Positions 8,175 to 16,319 of a stretch of DNA of 44,610 bases are shown one piece after another. Numbering within the stretch: the first letter of the stretch is position 1; every line of letters begins with the position of its first letter. A program made the translations under genes and the position numbers. The notes beneath the pieces were generated by a model. The model did not search any database. It saw only the letters and a list, made by a program, of their open reading frames with translations, and was not told where the DNA came from. This stretch comes from Cutibacterium sp. (GTDB taxonomy: Bacteria > Actinomycetota > Actinomycetes > Propionibacteriales > Propionibacteriaceae): positions 1 to 44,610 of the forward strand of contig NZ_JAUNEJ010000003.1 in NCBI RefSeq assembly GCF_030525615.1, written 5' to 3'.

Positions 8175-9581
8175 ATGGCAGAAATGCGCATCGAGAAAGA
8201 CAGCATGGGCGAGGTCGAAGTACCCGCCGAGCACTACTGGGGCGCTCAGACTCAGCGTTCCCTTCACAACTTCGAGATCGGCCGTGACACCTTCGTCTGG
8301 GGCCGGGACATGATCCGTGCCCTCGGGACTCTCAAGAAGTCCGCGGCGCTAGCCAACAAGGAACTAGGAGAGCTACCGGGCGACATAGCCGACCTCATCG
8401 TGCAGGCCGCTGACGAGGTCATCGCCGGAAAGCTCGACGACGAGTTCCCGCTGGTGGTCTTCCAGACCGGTTCAGGCACCCAGTCCAACATGAACACCAA
8501 CGAGGTCATCAGCAACCGCGCCATTGAGTTAGCTGGTGGCGAGCGTGGTTCCAAGAAGCCCGTCCACCCGAACGACCACGTCAACCGCGGTCAATCTTCC
8601 AACGACACCTTCCCGACAGCCATGCATATCGCCGTCGTGTGCGCCCTCAACGAGCGCCTGTACCCCGCCGTCCAGCAGCTTCGCGACACCCTGGATGAAA
8701 AAGCCAAGAAGTACGACGACGTCGTGATGGTCGGTCGCACTCACCTACAGGACGCCACCCCTATCCGTCTCGGCCAAGTCATCAGCGGCTGGGTCGCGCA
8801 GATCGATTTCGCCCTCGACGGCATCCGTTACGCCGATTCCCGCGCCCGTGAGCTCGCGATCGGCGGCACCGCCGTCGGCACCGGTCTCAACGCTCACCCC
8901 GACTTCGGCCCGACCGTCGCCAAGCACGCGACGGAGGAGACCGGCATCGAATTCAAGCAGGCCGACAACCTGTTTGCCGCGCTGAGTGCCCACGACGCCC
9001 TGGTGCAGGTATCCGGTTCGCTGCGAGTCCTCGCTGACGCCCTAATGAAGATCGCCAACGACGTCCGTTGGTACGCCTCCGGCCCGCGTAACGGAATTGG
9101 CGAGCTTCTCATCCCTGAGAACGAACCCGGATCATCGATCATGCCTGGCAAGGTCAACCCGACCCAGTGCGAAGCCATGACGATGGTTGCCACCCGTGTG
9201 TTCGGCAACGATGCGACGGTTGGTTTCGCTGGTTCACAAGGCAACTTCCAGCTCAACGTCTTCAAACCCGTCATGGCTCACGCCTGTTTGGAGTCGATCC
9301 GCCTCATCGCCGATTCGTGCGTGAGCTTCGACAAGCACTGTGCCTACGGTATCGAGCCTAACCCGGAGAAGATTAAGGAGAACCTCGACAAGAACCTCAT
9401 GCAGGTCACGGCACTCAACCGTCACATCGGTTACGACCTAGCTTCCAAGATCGCCAAAAACGCGCACCACAAGGGCATTAGTCTACGTGAATCCGCTCTG
9501 ACAGTCGGTGGCATGAGCGAAGAAGACTTCGACAAATGGGTCGTCCCCGCCGACATGACCCACCCCAGTGCCGCTGAGTGA
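8175..9581 (+). CDS. fumC: Fumarate hydratase, class II
   Basis: Homotetrameric, iron-independent fumarase that interconverts fumarate and L-malate in the TCA cycle and, in propionic-acid bacteria, in the reductive succinate/propionate branch. At 468 residues it has the normal FumC length. Visible signatures are [14 protein letters not shown] (residues 98-111), [12 protein letters not shown], the catalytic-His region [10 protein letters not shown] (H190), and the superfamily signature [11 protein letters not shown] (319-329) with the catalytic serine loop. The ATG at 8175 gives the usual N-terminus ([25 protein letters not shown]). It is monocistronic: a clear hairpin terminator follows at 9601. 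Confidence 0.97.
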   Translation: MAEMRIEKDSMGEVEVPAEHYWGAQTQRSLHNFEIGRDTFVWGRDMIRALGTLKKSAALANKELGELPGDIADLIVQAADEVIAGKLDDEFPLVVFQTGSGTQSNMNTNEVISNRAIELAGGERGSKKPVHPNDHVNRGQSSNDTFPTAMHIAVVCALNERLYPAVQQLRDTLDEKAKKYDDVVMVGRTHLQDATPIRLGQVISGWVAQIDFALDGIRYADSRARELAIGGTAVGTGLNAHPDFGPTVAKHATEETGIEFKQADNLFAALSAHDALVQVSGSLRVLADALMKIANDVRWYASGPRNGIGELLIPENEPGSSIMPGKVNPTQCEAMTMVATRVFGNDATVGFAGSQGNFQLNVFKPVMAHACLESIRLIADSCVSFDKHCAYGIEPNPEKIKENLDKNLMQVTALNRHIGYDLASKIAKNAHHKGISLRESALTVGGMSEEDFDKWVVPADMTHPSAAE

Positions 9582-9600
9582 TTTTCATCGCTTGAACGAC

Positions 9601-9646
9601 GTATCGGGCCGGTCGCTGCATGGACAGTGGCCGGCCCGATACTTTT
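9601..9646 (+). terminator. Intrinsic terminator of fumC
   Basis: GTATCGGGCCGG (9601-9612) pairs perfectly with CCGGCCCGATAC (9631-9642), giving a 12-bp GC-rich stem with an 18-base loop, followed by TTTT at 9643-9646. It starts 20 bases after the fumC stop. Confidence 0.85.
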
Positions 9647-9919
9647 GCACACCAACAAAGAACATGGCAGGCATATTTCTCCGGAGCGAGGAGGTCCTTG
9701 GCACGTCGGAGATCGTGACGAAAAAGATCAACCCGCTCGGGCCGGGGGCTACATTCACGGCTTTGCCTCCGCCGGCCGGGGTTTACTCGATCTTGCTCTA
9801 AAACCTGCGGCAACCTGTCGTACACGTGTGCATTGCGATGTGTCGCCCGGTTTCGACCAAGTAAGGTCCCATATGTGAAACGTCACCGATGATGATCGGG
9901 AAACTTGGGAGGATTGCTG

Positions 9920-10927
9920 GTGAGCGAGGACGCAGGTCGACCAACGATGCATGACGTGGCGCGTGTCGCCGGAGTTTCTCACGCCACGGTGTCGCGGGTT
10001 GTCAACGGTCACACCAATGTGGCACCCGCAACTGCCCAAGCCGTTGCCGACGCGATCATTACCACCGGTTACGTACCAAACCGGGCAGCACGATCACTAC
10101 GCATCCGGGCAACTGGCACCGTGATCCTCGTCGCTCGTGAAAACGTCGATGTCTTTTACACGGAACCTACCCTGTCTCCGATGGCGTCCGGAGCGAACCT
10201 TCGTCTTTCTGAGCACGGCTATCAGATGCTGCTCGCGCTCGTCGATTCTCCCCGCTCGGAAGAACATGTTGGTTCCCTCATTGCCGGGGGATCCTTCGAC
10301 GCAGCAATTCTGGTCGCGATGACTAACGAGGACCCGCTGATCGCGCGCCTGATGGCGACAAATATCCCGCTCGTGACGGCATCGACACCATTTCCCGGGT
10401 CTGACGTTCCTTCGGTCGACACCGACAATGTGGGAGGCGCCCGAGCTATCACTGAACGACTTGTGGCCTCCGGGCGGTCGCGAATCGTCGCGATTGGAGG
10501 GCCGTCCTGGGCGCCCGTCACCCGATTGCGCCTCGACGGCTTCCACCAGGGCGCGAAAAATGCCGCCATCGCACACACGACGGTCACTGGATGGACTCTC
10601 GGCTGTGGCGAGCGGGCGATGTCGGAGCTGCTGGAGCGTTATCCAGATCTTGACGGAGTTGTCGCGGCGTCTGATTTGCTCGCCACCGGTGCGATCCGCG
10701 TCCTTAACAAGGCGGGTCGGCAAGTACCGCAGGACGTAAGCGTGGTCGGGTTCGACGATGCGCCAGTGGCCGCTCTCAACGATCCCCCACTGTCAACAGT
10801 GCGCGGCGACGCGAGAGCTACCGGGGCCGCCCTGGCGGACATGGCCGTAGCGCAAATTCGCGGTCAGAATCTCCCACAGCGCCATCTGGTGCTACCCAAC
10901 GACGTCATCTGGCGGGAATCGGCCTGA
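9920..10927 (+). CDS. LacI-family transcriptional regulator
   Basis: Sugar-responsive DNA-binding repressor of the LacI/GalR family. The N-terminal helix-turn-helix reads TMHDVARVAGVSHATVSRVVNG, followed by the hinge TTGYVPNRAARSLR. The rest is a periplasmic-binding-protein-like effector domain, with GGSFDAAILVA, SVDTDNVGGARAITERL, DGVVAASDLLATGAIRVL and VSVVGFDDAPVAALNDPPLSTVR, typical of the C-terminal subdomain. I take the GTG at 9920 as start because GGGAGGA at 9907-9913 lies six bases upstream; an in-frame TTG at 9905 sits just before that Shine-Dalgarno. This gives 335 residues. No obvious sugar operon is adjacent, so its target is unknown: the next gene is on the other strand and unrelated. 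The 270 bases upstream hold only the fumC terminator. Confidence 0.93.
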   Translation: MSEDAGRPTMHDVARVAGVSHATVSRVVNGHTNVAPATAQAVADAIITTGYVPNRAARSLRIRATGTVILVARENVDVFYTEPTLSPMASGANLRLSEHGYQMLLALVDSPRSEEHVGSLIAGGSFDAAILVAMTNEDPLIARLMATNIPLVTASTPFPGSDVPSVDTDNVGGARAITERLVASGRSRIVAIGGPSWAPVTRLRLDGFHQGAKNAAIAHTTVTGWTLGCGERAMSELLERYPDLDGVVAASDLLATGAIRVLNKAGRQVPQDVSVVGFDDAPVAALNDPPLSTVRGDARATGAALADMAVAQIRGQNLPQRHLVLPNDVIWRESA

Positions 10928-10930
10928 GGA

Positions 10931-11623
10931 TCAGACCACCGAAGGACGCTTCAGGTCGGTGTAGTCAATCGCCTTGGCGTCGAGCAGCTCGACGAACGCA
11001 TCGAATCCATTGGCCTCCAACCACTGACGCTCAGCCTCGGTGATGGGCACTCCCAACAACCAATGCACCTTGAAGTCGCCAATTTCTACCTGGTCAAGCT
11101 GAGGAGTGGTAAATGGATGACACCACATCAGGTGCGGCGTGGTGGAATCTGGCGCGTACATCGACACGACGTCACCGAAGACGATGCCCGGAGCCATCGG
11201 CCAATGGTCGCGCAACACCGCGAAAGCACAGGACCCGAGTACTTTGCCCATGACGTCCGAGCCGGGAGCGCCCACCACCATGAGCTCAGCACGAATATCA
11301 CTGCTGGTGCCGTCAACGAGGGTGATGGCGTTCGGCTCGGCGTGGAGACTGACTGTCGACCAAGTAGACCATCCCGGCGCGGGGGCGTTTGCGAACGACA
11401 GTACGTCCATGCGAACCTCCTCAGCCGCATCGACCATGCCGTCGGCGCGAGGGTTACCGCCGACTGCCTCGACCACAGCCTGGGCGACCTGAGGTCCGGT
11501 CGAAGGCATCTGCGTCGGTTGGGCCAAATGTTCAGGCAAGTCTTGTGGGCCAAGCGGTCGCTCTGCCTCCGACTGGTACCCACCTGGAAGGCGCGCCGCA
11601 GGGGGAACATTGTCGTCACTCAT
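10931..11623 (-). CDS. Suppressor-of-fused (SUFU) domain protein
   Basis: The 230-residue protein begins with a disordered Pro/Gln-rich stretch (about residues 1-45) and then a SUFU-type domain. The recognisable parts are APAPGWSTWSTVSLHAEPN, AELMVVGAPGS, HLMWCHPF, and the C-terminal GVPITEAERQWLEANG then FDAFVELLD, which match the bacterial SUFU pattern. Bacterial SUFU-domain proteins often occur as immunity proteins beside polymorphic toxins, but no toxin gene lies next to this one. It ends four bases after the convergent LacI gene's stop codon. The ATG at 11623 is supported by AGGA about nine bases upstream. Domain assignment is fairly confident; function is open. Confidence 0.78.
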   Translation of the reverse strand: MSDDNVPPAARLPGGYQSEAERPLGPQDLPEHLAQPTQMPSTGPQVAQAVVEAVGGNPRADGMVDAAEEVRMDVLSFANAPAPGWSTWSTVSLHAEPNAITLVDGTSSDIRAELMVVGAPGSDVMGKVLGSCAFAVLRDHWPMAPGIVFGDVVSMYAPDSTTPHLMWCHPFTTPQLDQVEIGDFKVHWLLGVPITEAERQWLEANGFDAFVELLDAKAIDYTDLKRPSVV

Positions 11624-11746
11624 ACTTCGATCCTGTCACGTTGACGGCTAAGGGATGTCTGTGGAGGGGTTTCTTGCCCGCAGTGGGAAGCTGGAAGTGT
11701 TGTCGAGAACACATCTGCCACTTGCCCACGACTGTGAAGGGAGACC

Positions 11747-12604
11747 ATGCCTCCGCTGAAATCCGACGTGTGGACATGGGACACTCTGATCCATATCCTC
11801 ATCATCATCGCCCTTGCGATTATTGCCCGCTGGTTGCTGCGCAAAGGCGTCGACTGGACAATTCGCCTTATGGTCTCGCGCTCCGAGAAACGCGAAGCCA
11901 CTATGCCAGGGCGCACCCGTCGTATCCTCGCAGAAGCGACCGGTGCAAGCCTCGACAGGCAGAATCAGCGCACCGCAACGGTCGGCGGTCTGCTCTCGAA
12001 CGTCGGCGTAGCGGTCATCATCATCGTCGCCCTGCTGTCAGGATTCAGCACCATCGGTGTCCAGATCACCCCAATCCTCACCTCTGCCGGAATCGTCGGC
12101 GTAGCGCTGGCCTTCGGCGCACAGACCATCGTCAAAGATGTCCTGGCGGGACTTTTCATCATTTTCGAGGACCAGTATGGCGTCGGTGACGCTGTAAAGA
12201 TCAATGAGGTCGAGGGCGTGGTCGAGGACGTCGGCCTGCGTGTCACCCGAATTCGCGACTGGAACGGTGCAGCTTGGTACTTACGCAACGGGGAAATCAC
12301 TAAGGTCGGCAATGTCACCCAAGGATGGACGACGTCGTTCACCGATATCAAGGTCCATGCACTGGAGGACCCGAACCAAGTCATCCGTGTCATCCGGAAA
12401 GTCCTCGACGACCTGGCAGTTGAGTTTGAGGGCACTCTTCTCGACAAGCCTCTGGTGCTGGGCGTGGGCGACATCACCGGCGACACTATGACTTTCCAGG
12501 TGATGACAAAATGCATCGCCAACCAGCATCAGGACGTCTTGCGTGCATTGCGCCGCGAATGCAAGGACGCCTTTGACGCGGCGAGAATTCGCGGGGCGTT
12601 CTGA
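11747..12604 (+). CDS. MscS-family mechanosensitive ion channel
   Basis: Small-conductance mechanosensitive channel family member, 285 residues, inner membrane. Three hydrophobic segments are visible: about residues 12-29 (LIHILIIIALAIIARWLL), 84-104, and a glycine/alanine-rich pore helix 108-130 (ILTSAGIVGVALAFGAQTIVKD). The MscS beta domain follows, with GLFIIFEDQYGVGD, the strand VEGVVEDVGLRVTRIRDWNG, and the conserved WYLRNGEITKVGN. It would release solutes during hypo-osmotic shock. The ATG at 11747 has GGGAG seven bases upstream. It is monocistronic, divergent from the SUFU gene. Confidence 0.94.
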   Translation: MPPLKSDVWTWDTLIHILIIIALAIIARWLLRKGVDWTIRLMVSRSEKREATMPGRTRRILAEATGASLDRQNQRTATVGGLLSNVGVAVIIIVALLSGFSTIGVQITPILTSAGIVGVALAFGAQTIVKDVLAGLFIIFEDQYGVGDAVKINEVEGVVEDVGLRVTRIRDWNGAAWYLRNGEITKVGNVTQGWTTSFTDIKVHALEDPNQVIRVIRKVLDDLAVEFEGTLLDKPLVLGVGDITGDTMTFQVMTKCIANQHQDVLRALRRECKDAFDAARIRGAF

Positions 12605-13152
12605 CCTGTCGGACTGCGTTCATCGGAACGTATTACTTGCCATCATTGGCGTGACGCCACGCCTCGGAACGGTCGTCAGATAGGGCTGCCATTGACGAGG
12701 CGTCGATTTCTGTCGACGAGGCCAGGGGGCGAGCAGTCCTGAACATTCACGACACCTGGGGCCTGGGATATCGGGATTGGCAAAGGCCCACCTCCGGTCA
12801 GGGGGGGAGCATAGTTGCTTCGCACTCGCCGATCGGGGCCACCAGGATTGATGACGGGGTTCGCGGCCGCCTCCCAGCAGCTTCCACCCGGACGGCGATT
12901 TTTCCCACCACCAGCGCCAGCCAGTCGCCCTGGTGGCAACAGGACGCTCCCAACGATGAAAACCCTCAGAGAACACGGGCGTCTCAAGCGCTTACGTCCC
13001 TTGGGAGAGCCTGTACGTCCCTTGAGAGACATGGGCGGGGAGAGACGGACCTGAAGGTCTTCAATAAGCGCCGTCCCGGCGGGCCTCGACGGTTGCTTCC
13101 GACTCCTCGACCGCGCGAAAGTGTCGACGATATGCTCCCTCGGCGGAAACAC
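12605..13152. other. Gene-poor gap between mscS-like and glycerate kinase genes
   Basis: About 550 bases without a convincing gene. A minus-strand frame of 158 codons fills most of it but resembles no family and has biased Gly/Pro/Arg composition. Weak hairpins occur at 12648-12663 (GGCGT/ACGCC, possible mscS terminator) and 12701-12718 (CGTCGA/TCGACG). A degenerate direct repeat lies at 12993-13029. The region may be decayed DNA. Confidence 0.5.
12993..13029. repeat. Short imperfect direct repeat
   Basis: TTACGTCCCTTGGGAGAG-like sequence at about 12992-13009 recurs as GTACGTCCCTTGAGAGA at 13012-13028, a period of 20 bases. The CTTGAGAGAC at 13021-13030 is also nearly complementary to GTCTCAAG at 12981-12988. 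Function unknown. Confidence 0.4.
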
Positions 13153-14298
13153 TCAGCGGCCCAGCTCCCCCCGCACCGCCTGCTCCACTGCCTTAGTCAG
13201 CAATGACCCACTGTGAGCCATAGACACCTCAAGATCGGACTCAATGTCGGACAAGCAGATAATCCGCTGGAAGGCATCACGCTCGTCCTCTGAAAGGTCG
13301 CACCTACCGCAGACTGCCCAAACGGGAACACCGGCGTCGAGAGCGATCTTGCGGATGGTGTCAGGAAGCTTTCCCAAGAGGGTCTGCCGGTCGATCCGCC
13401 CCTCACCCGTGATGACTAGTCCCGCCTCGGAAATTTTCGACACCGCCTGCGCCCATCCGAGCACTGCGGCTGCCCCCGGACGATACTTCGCTCCTAAACA
13501 ACGAAGCGCCCAGCCAACTCCCCCAGCGGCACCCGAACCAGCAGCGTCCCGGTACGCGCTCCCAATAGCCGGCTCCATGAGATCCGCAAGCCGGGTCAAC
13601 CCTGCTTCAGCAATCGCGATCCCTTCCTCGTCTAATCCTTTTTGCGGACCGAAGACTGCTGCCGCGCCATTCGGCCCAAGCAACGGGGAGGTGACGTCGC
13701 ACGCCACCGTCAGTGTCACTCCTGACAACTTCCGATTCAGACCTGACAGGTCGAGACGCGAAAGGTCCATCAGCCCCACCGCGCCGGGGGAAATGGGCGC
13801 CAAATTCTTGTCGAGCAAGCGCACCCCGAGGGCTTCCAACATGCCTGCTCCACCATCGGTGGATGCTGATCCCCCAACTCCGACGGTGATATCAGTCGCA
13901 CCCCTGCGCAGCGCGGCCGCAATAACTTCCCCGACCCCTCGACTAGACGCCACCAACCCACGGCGCGGAGTCGGCGGCCCCGAAACCCTATCCGCTCGCT
14001 CTAAGCCGCAACAGGTCGCCATCTCGATGACGGCCTTATCGTCGCGCATGGCATAGTCTACTTCGGCGAGGTCTCCGGTCGCACCGTGGCATTTGACAGT
14101 AACGGCGCGAAAACCAGCGGCCAGAACCGCCTCGACAGTTCCCTCACCACCATCAGCAACCGGAATAGTCAGTACTTCGCGATCCGGGTCAGCTGCGGAA
14201 AACCCCCGCTGTACCGCCCGACACGCCTTGCCAGAGCTCAGAGACCCTTTGAATGAGTCAACCGCCACAACCACAGGTGCATTCGGATCAGGACGCAT
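13153..14298 (-). CDS. Glycerate kinase (GarK/GlxK family)
   Basis: ATP-dependent kinase that phosphorylates D-glycerate, feeding it into glycolysis. The 381-residue product matches the type-1 bacterial family in length and signatures: the N-terminal VVAVDSFKGSLSSGKA, PVADGGEGTVEA, the glycine-rich GVGGSASTDGGAGMLEALG, GAAGGVGWALR, and the closing VITGEGRIDRQTLLGKLP. The start is ATG at 14298 with only a weak GAG-like ribosome site. It stands alone between a gene-poor gap and a divergent small membrane protein. Whether the product is 2-phospho- or 3-phosphoglycerate cannot be told here; most of this family make 2-phosphoglycerate. Confidence 0.95.
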   Translation of the reverse strand: MRPDPNAPVVVAVDSFKGSLSSGKACRAVQRGFSAADPDREVLTIPVADGGEGTVEAVLAAGFRAVTVKCHGATGDLAEVDYAMRDDKAVIEMATCCGLERADRVSGPPTPRRGLVASSRGVGEVIAAALRRGATDITVGVGGSASTDGGAGMLEALGVRLLDKNLAPISPGAVGLMDLSRLDLSGLNRKLSGVTLTVACDVTSPLLGPNGAAAVFGPQKGLDEEGIAIAEAGLTRLADLMEPAIGSAYRDAAGSGAAGGVGWALRCLGAKYRPGAAAVLGWAQAVSKISEAGLVITGEGRIDRQTLLGKLPDTIRKIALDAGVPVWAVCGRCDLSEDERDAFQRIICLSDIESDLEVSMAHSGSLLTKAVEQAVRGELGR

Positions 14299-14453
14299 GA
14301 TCTCAGCATGGCACGCACGCTGGTGTACCCCGAAGCTGGCTCCCCTTAACCGTCCATGAAGCTTTGTCCCACCTCGCGTCTACCCATTGCTACAAAATGT
14401 TCTCACCCTGCACGGTGCCGACGCTTTTTGCCACAACCCGTAAACTCGAGGAC

Positions 14454-14669
14454 ATGGTGAATCGCGCCTACCTGTCCCTGAGCGTTCTTGCCCTCGTGTT
14501 GTGGGTGGCTGCGTACCGTCATTTACCCGGTTGGGCAGCTGGAGTAACGCTGGCGTGCGTCGTTCTGTTCTCCCTGTTCTGCGAGTGGTCTAGGGTGCGC
14601 ACCTTGGCCCGCATCGGTAAATCGCGCGGTGCCACTCCCCAAAGTTCGCGCGGTCGTAAGTTGTCTTGA
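14454..14669 (+). CDS. Small two-helix membrane protein
   Basis: A 71-residue protein starting at ATG 14454. It has two close hydrophobic segments, YLSLSVLALVLWVAAY (about residues 5-20) and AAGVTLACVVLFSLFCEW (about 28-45), followed by a basic tail (RVRTLARIGKSRG, then SSRGRKLS). A longer frame begins at 14364, but the ATG at 14454 sits right at the hydrophobic start. I do not recognise a family. It precedes the CCA-adding enzyme gene by about 110 bases. Small membrane proteins of this kind are common and hard to assign. Confidence 0.55.
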   Translation: MVNRAYLSLSVLALVLWVAAYRHLPGWAAGVTLACVVLFSLFCEWSRVRTLARIGKSRGATPQSSRGRKLS

Positions 14670-14777
14670 CCGGGTCGTTAGCAGTGCTTTGTCCCGCAGC
14701 CAGCCCAGCATTTTCTCCCCCGTCCCCAGCCTCCATGATCGGCGAGGTAACCATTGTCGCGTAGGCTGTCTGCCGCC

Positions 14778-16277
14778 ATGCCTGAGAAAAACGTCAACAG
14801 CCCCTCGCCACTTCCCGCTGCTCTGCACCCAACCCCCTCCGAGTCGGGGTTAACCGTGCCAGAGTTACTTCAGCACCGCATCGATGTGCTTTTCGAGCAG
14901 GTGCCTCTGATCGCTGAATTGGGCGAACTGTTTGCCCAGGCGGGTCATGACCTTTATCTTGTGGGCGGGTCTGTCCGTGACGCTCTCATAGGTCTTCTGG
15001 GACACGATCTTGACTTCACCACCGATGCTCGCCCCGATGAGACCGAGGTAATTCTTCGCAAGCTCACTCATACGACGTGGGACATCGGCCGAGCCTTCGG
15101 AACAATCGGCGCTCAAATCAATGACTGGGTGGTGGAAATCACCACCTACCGAGCCGACGCCTACCGCCCAGACTCCCGCAAACCCGAAATTGTCTACGGA
15201 GACACCATCGAAGACGATCTCATTCGTCGTGACTTTACGGTCAATGCGATGGCGCTACATTCCGCGACTCGGGTGTTCTCTGATCCCTACGCCGGCCTCG
15301 CCGACATCGTGGCGGGAGTTTTGCGCACGCCCTTTCCGCCAGAGCGATCATTCAGCGACGACCCGTTGCGCATGATGCGGGCTGCTCGCTTTACATCCCA
15401 GCTCGGTTTTACCGTCACCGATGACGTTCGTGCCGCGATGACCGACATGGCCCCGCGCATCGAGATCATTTCCGCCGAGCGGGTCCGTGATGAGCTTTCC
15501 AAAACCCTCCTTACCGAACACCCGCGGGAGGGCCTCGATCTCTTGGTCACCACCGGAATCGCTGACCACGTGCTACCCGAGCTGCCAGCCCTACGCCTGG
15601 AACGCGACGAACATCATCGCCACAAGGATGTCTACGAGCACTCTCTGACAGTTTTGGACCAATCGATCGACCTCGAGAAACGTCGCGGCCACGAGCCTGA
15701 TCTCACGGGTCGTCTGGCTGCTCTGCTACACGACATCGGCAAGCCGCCAACGCGCAAATTCGAGCCCGGTGGCAAGGTGAGTTTTCACCATCACGATGTT
15801 GTCGGAGCCAAAATGACGCGCAAACGCCTCAAGGCCCTCACCTACCCCAGCCAGGTCGTCAAGGACGTGTCAAAACTCGTCGAACTACACCTACGCTTCC
15901 ACGGCTACGGTGACCAAGGATGGACGGACTCGGCAGTGCGTCGGTACGTCCGTGACGCCGGAGATCAGCTGGAGCGTTTGCACATTCTGACTCGCTCTGA
16001 CTGCACTACCCGGAACCGTCGCAAGGCCGAGAGGCTGGAATTCGCCTACGACGACCTCGAAAGGCGTATCGCCGATCTCACCGCCAAGGAAGAGCTGGCT
16101 GCGATTCGTCCCGACCTCGACGGTGACCAGATCATGGCCATCCTGGGCATTAAACCTGGACCACAAGTCGGCATGGCCTACAAGTTCCTTCTCAATCTTC
16201 GTCTCGACGAAGGCCCGCACACTTCCGACGAGGCGAAGGCCGCGCTGTTGGCGTGGTGGGCCGAGCAAGAACACTGA
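14778..16277 (+). CDS. cca: CCA tRNA nucleotidyltransferase
   Basis: Template-independent polymerase that builds or repairs the 3' CCA end of tRNAs. With the ATG at 14778 it has 499 residues; an in-frame TTG at 14754 is less likely. The class II head domain shows LVGGSVRDALIG (G63-D68 region) and HDLDFTTDA with the metal-binding aspartates D77 and D79. RRDFTVNAMA and the neck motif DPLRMMRAARFTSQLGF follow. A C-terminal HD domain is present, with ALLHDIGKPPT (H318, D319) and preceding HRHKDVYEH. This is the usual actinobacterial PcnA-type architecture. It starts the conserved actinobacterial block that continues with the DUF6049 protein 42 bases downstream. Confidence 0.96.
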   Translation: MPEKNVNSPSPLPAALHPTPSESGLTVPELLQHRIDVLFEQVPLIAELGELFAQAGHDLYLVGGSVRDALIGLLGHDLDFTTDARPDETEVILRKLTHTTWDIGRAFGTIGAQINDWVVEITTYRADAYRPDSRKPEIVYGDTIEDDLIRRDFTVNAMALHSATRVFSDPYAGLADIVAGVLRTPFPPERSFSDDPLRMMRAARFTSQLGFTVTDDVRAAMTDMAPRIEIISAERVRDELSKTLLTEHPREGLDLLVTTGIADHVLPELPALRLERDEHHRHKDVYEHSLTVLDQSIDLEKRRGHEPDLTGRLAALLHDIGKPPTRKFEPGGKVSFHHHDVVGAKMTRKRLKALTYPSQVVKDVSKLVELHLRFHGYGDQGWTDSAVRRYVRDAGDQLERLHILTRSDCTTRNRRKAERLEFAYDDLERRIADLTAKEELAAIRPDLDGDQIMAILGIKPGPQVGMAYKFLLNLRLDEGPHTSDEAKAALLAWWAEQEH

Positions 16278-16319
16278 CCCGGGCATGAGTCACGGTTCAA
16301 CTCCAGCCTGCCAGCTACG

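Noticed and set aside
12676..13152. Minus-strand frame of 158 codons in the gap after the MscS gene
   Set aside because: Biased composition, no recognisable family and no good ribosome site; I treat the gap as non-coding or decayed.
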